DNA of 5,836 nucleotides from Eubacteriales bacterium (GCA_028709565.1 JAQVWU010000205.1:1-5836); one strand, 5' to 3'; counted from the first letter of the stretch, positions 1-5,602 are shown. The notes: generated by a model from the sequence alone, not told the origin. A program made the numbers and translations.

Positions 1-9
1 GGTGCACCA
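1..9 (+). tRNA. Possible 3' end of a tRNA (truncated by window start)
   Basis: The first nine bases, GGTGCACCA, look like the last acceptor-stem bases, discriminator A and encoded CCA of a tRNA. The matching 5' acceptor strand would begin GCACC, as in some bacterial tRNA-Arg genes, but the body of the gene lies outside the window. The CCA ends at base 9, directly against the predicted 5' end of the first 5S gene. Nine bases are weak evidence; this could instead be ordinary spacer from an rRNA operon. Confidence 0.35.
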
Positions 10-125
10 GTTGGTATTTATAGCGTGCAGGGTACACCCGTTCCCATTCCGAACACGGCAGTTAAGCTGCGCAGCGCCCACAATACTTGACCGGAGACGG
101 TCCGGGAAGATAGGTAAACGCCAAC
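10..125 (+). rRNA. rrf: 5S ribosomal RNA, copy 1
   Basis: This is a 5S rRNA gene, a structural part of the large ribosomal subunit. The diagnostic core is present: the ACCCGTTCCCATTCCGAACACGG segment of helix III and loop C near 36-58, GTTAAGC at 61-67, and the ACTTGACCGGAGACGGTCCGGGA hairpin of helix IV near 84-106. The ends were set from helix I: bases 10-20 (GTTGGTATTTA) pair with 115-125 (TAAACGCCAAC), with one G-U wobble (15/120) and one A-C mismatch (16/119). The length is 116 nt, typical for bacteria. The exact mature ends could differ by one or two bases. A second copy with a different helix I follows after 53 bp. Confidence 0.95.
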
Positions 126-127
126 AT

Positions 128-143
128 CACTTTATTTTAAGTG
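128..143 (+). repeat. Small inverted repeat after 5S copy 1
   Basis: CACTT (128-132) pairs with AAGTG (139-143) around a six-base AT loop. It lies three bases after the predicted 3' end of the first 5S gene. With only five base pairs and no following T-run, it is more likely a processing or spacer structure than a terminator, or it may be chance. Confidence 0.4.
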
Positions 144-147
144 TCAG

Positions 148-177
148 TCAATGGATATTCAATTATTAATCCATTGA
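148..177 (+). repeat. Perfect 9-bp inverted repeat in the 5S-5S spacer
   Basis: TCAATGGAT (148-156) and ATCCATTGA (169-177) form a perfect nine-base-pair stem around a 12-base AT-rich loop, ending one base before the second 5S gene. No T-run follows, so it does not read as an intrinsic terminator. By position it could be a processing structure in a 5S-5S-tRNA precursor (an RNase III-like target). That role is inferred; only the stem is seen. Confidence 0.6.
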
Positions 178-178
178 A

Positions 179-294
179 GTCAGTGCTGACAGCGCGCAGG
201 GTACACCCGTTCCCATTCCGAACACGGCAGTTAAGCTGCGCAGCGCCCACAATACTTGACCGGAGACGGTCCGGGAAGATAGGTAAGTGCTGAC
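179..294 (+). rRNA. rrf: 5S ribosomal RNA, copy 2
   Basis: This is a second 116-nt 5S rRNA gene. Bases 196-286 are identical to copy 1 bases 27-117, so helices II to V and loop C are the same. The terminal helix differs: 179-187 (GTCAGTGCT) pairs with 286-294 (AGTGCTGAC), including two G-U pairs, followed by a G-A mismatch (188/285) and an A-T pair (189/284). Most differences from copy 1 keep pairing, so both genes look functional. tRNA-Asn begins only five bases after the end, so the two are very likely co-transcribed and separated by RNA processing. Confidence 0.95.
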
Positions 295-299
295 ACTTT

Positions 300-375
300 T
301 CCTCCTTAGCTCAGTTGGCAGAGCATGCGGCTGTTAACCGCAGGGTCGTTGGTTCGAGCCCAACAGGGGGAGCCA
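300..375 (+). tRNA. tRNA-Asn (anticodon GTT), CCA encoded
   Basis: A complete cloverleaf can be drawn. The acceptor stem TCCTCCT (300-306) pairs with AGGGGGA (365-371), with one wobble. The D arm contains AGCTCAGTTGGCAGAGC. The anticodon stem TGCGG (326-330) and CCGCA (338-342) encloses CTGTTAA with GTT at 333-335. The T arm contains GGTTCGAGCCC. The discriminator is G372 and CCA follows at 373-375. The anticodon reads AAC and AAU, so it is asparagine-specific. It shares a transcript with the 5S genes, given the five-base gap upstream and the terminator just downstream. Confidence 0.97.
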
Positions 376-381
376 TACAGA

Positions 382-408
382 AAAGGTCCGGTATTCCGGG
401 CTTTTTTT
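382..408 (+). terminator. Rho-independent terminator of the 5S-tRNA unit
   Basis: GTCCGG (386-391) and CCGGGC (396-401) form a six-pair stem with one T-G wobble and a TATT loop, followed by seven T residues (402-408). An A-run before the stem can extend the pairing. It lies seven bases after the tRNA CCA end and closes the stable-RNA transcript, separating it from the glycosidase locus. Confidence 0.85.
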
Positions 409-432
409 GCGTTCATGCGTTCAATTGAGTTA

Positions 433-461
433 TTGACAAAAGCCCCGGCGCGGGGTATTAT
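433..461 (+). promoter_or_regulatory. Sigma-A type promoter of the GH39 gene
   Basis: The -35 box TTGACA (433-438, perfect) and the -10 box TATTAT (456-461, one mismatch) are separated by 17 bp. Transcription would start near 467-469, leaving a leader of about 35 bases before the ATG at 503. The spacer contains a GC-rich palindrome, listed separately. It sits downstream of the tRNA terminator, so the glycosidase has its own promoter. Confidence 0.8.
443..455 (+). promoter_or_regulatory. GC-rich palindrome between -35 and -10 (candidate operator)
   Basis: CCCCG (443-447) and CGGGG (451-455) form a perfect inverted repeat around GCG, filling the core of the promoter spacer. It lies upstream of the expected transcription start, so it would act as a DNA site rather than an RNA hairpin. 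A repressor bound here would block RNA polymerase. No regulator gene is in the window, and the repressor role is inferred from position only. Confidence 0.45.
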
Positions 462-502
462 TAATATAACGTTAATCATGAATACAACTTCGGAGGAAAC
501 AC

Positions 503-1867
503 ATGAGCGGCATTTATACCGATTTCATCAAAATAACCGGCAAAATCAAACCCATGCATGCGATAAACAACGGGCCCTACGCCTTCCCGGGTCAGGACGG
601 CCTCAAACACCTGTACCGCAGAATTCAGGATGCGGGTATACCGTATGCCAGACTTCACGATACCGGCGGGAATTATGGCGGAGGGCGCTTTGTCGATATC
701 CCGAATATATTCCGCGATTTTGACGCCGACCCCTCGGATCCGTCATCCTATGATTTTAAGTTTACCGATTTTCTTATGGATAAACTGGTGTCACACGGGG
801 TTCAGCCCTTTTACAGACTCGGGGTCACCATTGAAAACTCCCATCGGGTAAAACCGTATGCCATATACCCCCCTTCCGACAATCTCAAATGGGCGAAAAT
901 CTGCGAAGGTATTATCAGGCATTACAACGAAGGCTGGGCAGACGGATTTCATTACGGTATTGAATACTGGGAAATATGGAACGAGCCCGACAATGAACCG
1001 GAGATAGCCGACAATCCCATGTGGAAGGGCACAGCCGGGCAGTATTTCGCGCTGTATGAAACGGTCTCCCGCTATCTGAAGGCATGTTTTCCTTCAATCA
1101 AGGTAGGCGGATATTCCGGCTGCGGATTCTATGCCCTCTCGGACGGCGACTTCTCCGAGACAGCCAAATCATCCTCCCGGGTGGGATATTTCATAGAGTT
1201 TTTTCTGAGCTTTTTAAAATACATATCAAGTGAAGAACACCGCTGTCCCTTTGATTTTTTTTCCTGGCACAGTTACGCAAGCGTGAAAGAAAATATGAAA
1301 TACGCGGTATACGCGAAGAAAAAATTGTCCCAATACGGATTCCATGATACCGAAATTATATTCAACGAATGGAATCCGGGACCGGGCGACCGGGGCACCA
1401 CCCTTGACGCGGCAAATATTGCGGCTATGATGTGCGGTATGCAGAAAACACCCACCGATATGTGCATGTATTACGACGGACAGATTGCCTCGTCCTACTG
1501 CGGCATATTTGACCCTGTAAAAAACGATATCTTTCCGGCTTATTATGCCTTTGCCGCCTTTAACGAGCTGTACAAGCTGGGCGATGAAGTTTTGAGCGGA
1601 TCGGAGAACCCCGACCTGTACACCGCCTCCGCGTCGGCGGGCTCCTCCATGTCATCGATGATTGTAAATACGGGCGAACAACTGCCCGTGACGGTCTGTT
1701 TTGAAGGGTTCGGCAGGTCGGCGCATACAAAAATGACGCGCATACTGCTGGATGACAATCACCGTTTTACCCAAACCGAGTGTATAATTTTTAAAGGAGA
1801 TAAAATCGTGTTTGAAAGACCGCTGCCGGCACATTCAATATCCCTGTATAAATTTACAGAAGTTTGA
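503..1867 (+). CDS. Glycoside hydrolase family 39-like enzyme (beta-xylosidase / iduronidase type), cytoplasmic
   Basis: The protein has 454 residues. A clan GH-A (beta/alpha)8 barrel covers about residues 15-365, followed by a small beta-sandwich-like domain to the end, the usual GH39 layout. The sequence shows the acid/base glutamate E161 in the Trp-Asn-Glu-Pro context (WEIWNEP, 156-162), the likely nucleophile E289 in IIFNEWN, and a conserved His-x-Tyr (H256, Y258). GH39 enzymes are retaining glycosidases: beta-xylosidases, alpha-L-iduronidases and a few others. The exact substrate cannot be read here, though the nearby sulfatase keeps an iduronidase-like activity open. There is no signal peptide, so it should act in the cytoplasm on imported oligosaccharides. 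The start is set by GGAGG at 492-496, six bases before the ATG. Its own promoter lies at 433-461. No clear terminator follows, so some transcripts may continue into the next gene. Confidence 0.85.
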   Translation: MSGIYTDFIKITGKIKPMHAINNGPYAFPGQDGLKHLYRRIQDAGIPYARLHDTGGNYGGGRFVDIPNIFRDFDADPSDPSSYDFKFTDFLMDKLVSHGVQPFYRLGVTIENSHRVKPYAIYPPSDNLKWAKICEGIIRHYNEGWADGFHYGIEYWEIWNEPDNEPEIADNPMWKGTAGQYFALYETVSRYLKACFPSIKVGGYSGCGFYALSDGDFSETAKSSSRVGYFIEFFLSFLKYISSEEHRCPFDFFSWHSYASVKENMKYAVYAKKKLSQYGFHDTEIIFNEWNPGPGDRGTTLDAANIAAMMCGMQKTPTDMCMYYDGQIASSYCGIFDPVKNDIFPAYYAFAAFNELYKLGDEVLSGSENPDLYTASASAGSSMSSMIVNTGEQLPVTVCFEGFGRSAHTKMTRILLDDNHRFTQTECIIFKGDKIVFERPLPAHSISLYKFTEV

Positions 1868-1886
1868 AAAAACGGTTAATGAGGTA

Positions 1887-1915
1887 TTGACAAAATACAT
1901 ACAATATGATATATT
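1887..1915 (+). promoter_or_regulatory. Sigma-A type promoter of the CBM9-like gene pair
   Basis: A perfect TTGACA -35 box (1887-1892) is followed after exactly 17 bp by TATATT (1910-1915, one mismatch to consensus). The predicted start near 1922 leaves a leader of about 58 bases before the ATG at 1980. It begins only 20 bases after the GH39 stop codon, so the surface-protein pair can be transcribed independently of GH39. Confidence 0.8.
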
Positions 1916-1916
1916 G
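1902..1916 (+). promoter_or_regulatory. Palindrome over the -10 box (candidate operator)
   Basis: CAATAT (1902-1907) and ATATTG (1911-1916) form a perfect six-base inverted repeat around GAT, covering the -10 box of the CBM9-like promoter. A protein bound here would compete with RNA polymerase. Palindromes arise easily in AT-rich DNA, so confidence is limited. Confidence 0.35.
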
Positions 1917-1965
1917 ATTTTAGCGTATTCCCATTTAGTCAATATTTAAAAAAGTTTGAAAAGAC

Positions 1966-1970
1966 GGAGG
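1966..1970 (+). promoter_or_regulatory. Ribosome binding site that fixes the start at 1980
   Basis: GGAGG lies nine bases before the ATG at 1980. The open frame extends eight codons further upstream to a TTG at 1956, but that start would place this site inside the gene and put MKRRRTVN before an otherwise perfect signal peptide. The ATG at 1980 is therefore preferred. Confidence 0.85.
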
Positions 1971-1979
1971 ACAGTAAAC

Positions 1980-3017
1980 ATGAAAAAACTGACGGCGATA
2001 CTGATATTGGCACTGTTGTCAGGCCTGTTATCCCTTCCGGCAAACGCATCAGGGGAGTTTGAAGTGCCGATGGCTCAGACCGAACCTGTAATCGACGGAA
2101 TTTATGACCCCGAAGAATGGGTAAACGCGTGGCATTTCCATCTTGACGGAGCAAATCCACCTCATATTACAACAGCAAACAGTATATCCGAAGAATATTA
2201 TCCGACATGGGATTTTTACACAATGTGGGATCCCGATAATTTCTATCTCGCGGTTGTATGCAAAGGCGACAAAACCCTGACACCCAAGAAAATGGAATCC
2301 GGAATGGATACAAGGGACAACTCCATCCGGGGCGACGGCATCCAGCTCTTTATCAATCCCTCGGGTGATTATGCCCAGACCGAAGGCAAGGACGCCGCTT
2401 CGGCAACCTACGGCGGTTCTTATATCTGGACAGACTTCTACTGCGAGTATGCCCACAATATCACCCCGTTTACCTGGTCATACGAACCCTTTGACGGCGA
2501 TATTATTGATGAGATGCCGGCGGTAATGAACGGCTATATCCTTGACGGAACACGTGACGGCGAAACATATACCATTGAGGTTAAGGTACCCTGGACCGTT
2601 CTTAACGGAACCGAAGCGGGCGGCAGCGACCAGTGGGAGATGACCATACCGAGAAAAGCCGGTGACAAGGTTATTTATGATTTTAACACCATGGATTATG
2701 ACGGAACGGGCTCACAGTGCCGTTACGGTATGACCGAAAACGGCGCGCGGGCAAACTCCTCTCTCGATCAATGGAATCAGTTTACCCTTGTCGGCGAACT
2801 TGCGGGCAAAGCGCCGGCAGTCGAAACCGAGGCGCCGCAAACCGACGAAGCGCCCTCCGACGCTGTCGAAGAAAGCCCCAATACGGCTGACGCGGTATCG
2901 ATATCGGCAACGGTATTGCTGGCTGCGGGCGCGCTTGCGCTTGTCTCAAAAAGAAAAAGAAATAAAACACAAACACTTCAGAAAGCTCAAACACAGCGAA
3001 AGGACCCCCTTTTATGA
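1980..3017 (+). CDS. Secreted CBM9/DOMON-like protein with wall-sorting-like C-terminus
   Basis: The protein has 345 residues from the preferred ATG. A signal peptide covers residues 1-23 (two lysines, a hydrophobic core, Ala-Asn-Ala before the likely cut). One carbohydrate-binding family 9/DOMON-like beta-sandwich follows at about 30-272, with the family pattern of an IDGxxDxxxW opening (I38-W47), Trp-Asp-x-x-Asn-x-Tyr (W83-Y89), an Asp-Gly-Ile strand (D119-I121) and a late VKVPW segment (201-205). A Pro/Glu/Ala linker (275-298) leads to SPNTAD (299-304), a hydrophobic stretch (305-323) and KRKR (324-327), the layout of a sortase signal. No catalytic domain is seen, so glycan binding at the surface is the likely role; the ligand is unknown. 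Sixteen extra residues after KRKRNK are atypical of a sorting signal. The stop codon overlaps the next start (ATGA), which suggests translational coupling. Confidence 0.8.
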   Translation: MKKLTAILILALLSGLLSLPANASGEFEVPMAQTEPVIDGIYDPEEWVNAWHFHLDGANPPHITTANSISEEYYPTWDFYTMWDPDNFYLAVVCKGDKTLTPKKMESGMDTRDNSIRGDGIQLFINPSGDYAQTEGKDAASATYGGSYIWTDFYCEYAHNITPFTWSYEPFDGDIIDEMPAVMNGYILDGTRDGETYTIEVKVPWTVLNGTEAGGSDQWEMTIPRKAGDKVIYDFNTMDYDGTGSQCRYGMTENGARANSSLDQWNQFTLVGELAGKAPAVETEAPQTDEAPSDAVEESPNTADAVSISATVLLAAGALALVSKRKRNKTQTLQKAQTQRKDPLL

Positions 3018-3964
3018 AAAAGAAAGTTTGTTTTATCCTGATTGTAACGTTGTTGGCCGCGGCGCTTTCATTAAACGCATCGGCCGTGCTGCACCAGAAA
3101 CAAGCCAAAGCCTCCTATGGAAGCGCGGAAATTGACGGTAAGCTGGACGACGCCTATAAAAACTCCGATCCTATCGAGGCGAGGTTTATGTCAAGCATAG
3201 CAAATCAGGGCACCGAGGATGACGTTGACAGGATGGCAACGGCTGTATCCTATATGTTGTGGGATGAGAGCAATATCTATATATATACCGAAGTAACCGA
3301 CAGCACTCCGATTACCAACCCCCTTGCAGGCAACAGCTCGGACGGTATTGAGATGTTCTTCGACTTTGAAAATATAAACTCAGCGGAAGCTTCTCCTATC
3401 GGCAGAGTCGGAAATTACGGAGAACTGGGTGTTTTCCTGAAAACCTGCGCTTACGCCCAGGCGGTAGGAAGTCAGGAATATGAGACGGTCTGGATTGAAA
3501 ACTTCAGTACCTTTCAGGATGAATTTCTCATGAGCAACCCGGACTGTAAAATAGCAAATGTAATCACACCGACCGGCTACATATCGGAACGCAGATTCCC
3601 CCTCAATGACGAACTCAAAGCCATAATAAAAGAAGGCTTTAAATTCGGATTCCAGATAGCGATTCTGGATGATATGACCGATGACAGCGCGCGTGACTTG
3701 AAAATCACATGGGGCGAGGCTGTCGATGATATATCCCCCGCAACCTGGGGACAGAGCGCCCACTGTGATGAAATATTGCTGACAGCAGCTCCTGAGCCGC
3801 CCGCTCCCGAAACCGAAGCCGAAGTGCCTGCGGTCAGCGAAGCCGCTGCGCCGGAAACGGTCAACCCTAAGACCGCCGATCCGGTCGTGTTCCTGTTCGC
3901 CGTGTCCTCTCTCGGCGCGGTTGCCGCGGCCGCAACAAAAAACAAAAAAAATAAAAACAAATAA
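3014..3964 (+). CDS. Second secreted CBM9/DOMON-like protein with NPKTAD wall-sorting tail
   Basis: The protein has 316 residues. A signal peptide covers 1-24 (MKKK, a hydrophobic core, Ala-Ser-Ala before the likely cut). A CBM9/DOMON-like beta-sandwich spans about 35-256. It shares landmarks with the preceding protein: IDGKLDD (40-46), Trp-Asp-x-x-Asn-x-Tyr at the same residue numbers (W83-Y89) and Asp-Gly-Ile (110-112). Elsewhere the two sequences are strongly diverged, so they are old paralogues or independently recruited relatives. A Pro/Glu/Ala-rich linker (about 257-283) precedes NPKTAD (284-289), a hydrophobic segment (to about 307) and a Lys/Asn tail, a complete sortase-like signal. 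The start overlaps the previous stop by four bases, with AAGGA nine bases upstream. A terminator follows at 3987. It is probably a surface glycan-binding protein with unknown ligand; no catalytic motif is visible. Confidence 0.8.
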   Translation: MKKKVCFILIVTLLAAALSLNASAVLHQKQAKASYGSAEIDGKLDDAYKNSDPIEARFMSSIANQGTEDDVDRMATAVSYMLWDESNIYIYTEVTDSTPITNPLAGNSSDGIEMFFDFENINSAEASPIGRVGNYGELGVFLKTCAYAQAVGSQEYETVWIENFSTFQDEFLMSNPDCKIANVITPTGYISERRFPLNDELKAIIKEGFKFGFQIAILDDMTDDSARDLKITWGEAVDDISPATWGQSAHCDEILLTAAPEPPAPETEAEVPAVSEAAAPETVNPKTADPVVFLFAVSSLGAVAAAATKNKKNKNK

Positions 3965-3986
3965 CCAGCCAAAAGCCAATATTTAT

Positions 3987-4020
3987 GCCGGACGGATTAA
4001 TGACCCGCCCGGCTTTTTTT
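3987..4020 (+). terminator. Rho-independent terminator after the CBM9-like pair
   Basis: GCCGGACGG (3987-3995) pairs with CCGCCCGGC (4005-4013), a nine-base stem with one A-C mismatch and a nine-base loop, followed by seven T residues (4014-4020). It begins 23 bases after the stop codon and separates the surface-protein pair from the fucosidase unit. Confidence 0.88.
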
Positions 4021-4042
4021 ATAAAAGCGCTGTGCTCTTCCC

Positions 4043-4071
4043 TTGACAGTGAAGACAGGCCGGATTATAAT
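4043..4071 (+). promoter_or_regulatory. Consensus sigma-A promoter of the fucosidase-sulfatase unit
   Basis: TTGACA (4043-4048) and TATAAT (4066-4071) both match the consensus exactly and are separated by 17 bp. The expected start near 4078 leaves a leader of about 44 bases before the ATG at 4122. Such a promoter should be strong unless repressed. No long palindrome is evident in the spacer, unlike the GH39 promoter. Confidence 0.85.
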
Positions 4072-4121
4072 AAACCCGTCAAACAATAAAATCATCGAAT
4101 CATTAAAAAAGGAGCGCTGAT

Positions 4122-5585
4122 ATGGACAGAAAAGCCTATCTCAAACAAATCGACGCGGTCATCGCGAAGGGGCCTTTTAACGATACCTGGGAGTCTCTTT
4201 GCGGTTATGAAATACCCAAATGGTACAGGGACGCGAAATTCGGTATTTTTATTCACTGGGGGGTATATGCCGTCCCAGCGTACGGCAGCGAATGGTATGC
4301 CAGGAACATGTATATAAGCGGTTCGAATGAATACAAACATCATATTGAAACCTACGGCGCGCATAAAGGGTTCGGTTATAAAGATTTTATTCCGATGTTC
4401 AAAGCGGAGAAGTTCGACCCGAAAGAGTGGGCGGATTTGTTTTACGAATCCGGAGCGAAATATGTCATGCCTGTCGCCGAACACCATGACGGTTTCCAGA
4501 TGTACGCAAGCGCATTGTCCGAATGGAATGCCGCCGAAATGGGTCCCTGCAGGGATACGGTCGGTGAACTTGCCGCAGCGGTCAGGGAACGCGGTATGGT
4601 ATTTGCCGCGTCCACTCACAGAGCCGAACACTACTGGTTTATGAACGGCGGAAGAGACTTTGACAGCGATGTAAACGACCCCCGTTACGCGGATTTCTAC
4701 GGTCCCGCAGCGCCCCAGCCGGGCGACTGGCAGATCGCCGATGACGGAGGTGTCAGCGATGAATTTATGCAGGACTGGCTAGTCCGGACCTGTGAAATTA
4801 TCGACAAATATAAACCGCAGCTGTTATGGTTTGACTGGTGGATACTGAATATACGCTTTAAGCCCTATCTGCGCAAACTTGCGGCCTATTACTATAACCG
4901 GGCCGACGAGTGGGGTATCGGGGTGGCGATAAATTATAAATACGACTCGTTTTTGCATACCACCGCCGTGCTTGATATCGAACGCGGACAAACGGATAAC
5001 ATCAAGCCGCTGTTATGGCAAAACGACACGGCCATTGCCGAAAACTCATGGGGTTATACCGCAAACAACAAATTTAAAAACTCAAAGGAAATCATCGCCG
5101 ACCTTGTGGATATCGTGAGCAAAAACGGATGCCTGCTGCTTAATGTGGGACCGCGCGCCGACGGAACGATTACCGACGAAGAGCAAACGGTGCTGCGCGA
5201 AATCGGCGCGTGGCTGAAGGTTAACGGCGAGGCGATATACGGCACCACATTCTGGAAGATTTACGGAGAGGGACCCACCGAGATTGCCGAGGGGGCCTTT
5301 ACCGATACCAAAAGAAGCGGTTTTACCGACGAGGATATACGCTTCACATATAAAGACGGCATTCTGTATGCCTTTGTTATGAAGTGGAACGCAAAGGGAT
5401 TTTTCAGAATACCCTCGCTGAAGTCTAAAAGTTTTTCCTTCGGGAGTATAATCGACAGAATCTCTGTGCTGGGCTCCGACATTCCGGTAACCTTCCGCCA
5501 AACGGACCGGGCGCTTGAAATAGACGCGCAGGGTTATAATAACGAGAACGGGACCCCCGTATGCTTTAAAATCGAGATTGTATAA
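4122..5585 (+). CDS. Alpha-L-fucosidase, glycoside hydrolase family 29, cytoplasmic
   Basis: The protein has 487 residues. It is a retaining exo-glycosidase that should release L-fucose from the non-reducing ends of glycans. The GH29 barrel spans about residues 20-375: FGIFIHWG (40-47), AEHHDGF (119-125), the probable nucleophile D238 in LLWFDWW, a candidate acid/base E287 in LDIERGQ, NSWGY (308-312) and the conserved C-terminal barrel stretch of the family, SKNGCLLLNVGPRADGTI (333-350). A short beta-domain follows (about 400-487). The catalytic residues are assigned by motif, not by alignment. There is no signal peptide, so it likely works inside the cell on imported oligosaccharides, unlike many secreted fucosidases. 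GGAG at 4111-4114, seven bases upstream, supports the start. A sulfatase gene starts 17 bases downstream, so the two form an operon. The linkage preference (alpha-1,2, -1,3, -1,4 or -1,6) cannot be told. Confidence 0.93.
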   Translation: MDRKAYLKQIDAVIAKGPFNDTWESLCGYEIPKWYRDAKFGIFIHWGVYAVPAYGSEWYARNMYISGSNEYKHHIETYGAHKGFGYKDFIPMFKAEKFDPKEWADLFYESGAKYVMPVAEHHDGFQMYASALSEWNAAEMGPCRDTVGELAAAVRERGMVFAASTHRAEHYWFMNGGRDFDSDVNDPRYADFYGPAAPQPGDWQIADDGGVSDEFMQDWLVRTCEIIDKYKPQLLWFDWWILNIRFKPYLRKLAAYYYNRADEWGIGVAINYKYDSFLHTTAVLDIERGQTDNIKPLLWQNDTAIAENSWGYTANNKFKNSKEIIADLVDIVSKNGCLLLNVGPRADGTITDEEQTVLREIGAWLKVNGEAIYGTTFWKIYGEGPTEIAEGAFTDTKRSGFTDEDIRFTYKDGILYAFVMKWNAKGFFRIPSLKSKSFSFGSIIDRISVLGSDIPVTFRQTDRALEIDAQGYNNENGTPVCFKIEIV

Positions 5586-5602
5586 TCCCGAAAGGATTAA
5601 CC

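Larger units (their letters stand above)
1861..1967 (+). repeat. 15-bp direct repeat flanking the promoter of the CBM9-like pair
   Basis: AGTTTGAAAAAACGG (1861-1875) recurs as AGTTTGAAAAGACGG (1953-1967), 14 of 15 bases identical and offset by 92 bp. The first copy contains the stop codon of the GH39 gene; the second supplies the start of the GGAGG ribosome binding site of the next gene. It could be a remnant of a local duplication, a paired protein-binding site or chance in AT-rich DNA. Confidence 0.5.

Noticed and set aside
460..476. ATTAA/TTAAT inverted repeat around the GH39 transcription start
   Set aside because: Five-base AT-only arms with a seven-base spacer are expected by chance in such AT-rich DNA.
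300..502. tRNA-Asn as an integration site for a genomic island carrying the sugar locus
   Set aside because: tRNA genes are common integration sites, but no integrase and no repeat of the tRNA 3' end was seen in the window.
325..723. Open frame of 132 codons on the + strand beginning inside tRNA-Asn
   Set aside because: It starts within the tRNA, runs through the terminator and promoter, and overlaps the GH39 gene in another frame. It has no ribosome binding site and no recognisable domain.
2948..2960. Programmed -1 frameshift site of the A-AAA-AAG type in the first CBM9-like gene
   Set aside because: No complete slippery heptamer is present in the right frame (the in-frame reading is A-AAA-AGA), so a simple indel is the better explanation for the odd tail.
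3380..3979. Open frame of 199 codons on the - strand
   Set aside because: It is fully antisense to the second CBM9-like gene and its product is low-complexity Arg/Gly/Phe-rich, typical of a shadow frame.
4026..4119. AGCGCTG repeated on both sides of the fucosidase promoter (4026-4032 and 4113-4119), resembling half of a catabolite-repression (cre) site
   Set aside because: The match to the full cre consensus is poor on the second half at both places. Seven bases twice in 94 bp can easily be chance.
4092..4631. Open frame of 179 codons on the - strand
   Set aside because: It is antisense to the start of the clear GH29 gene and covers its ribosome binding site. No family is recognised.
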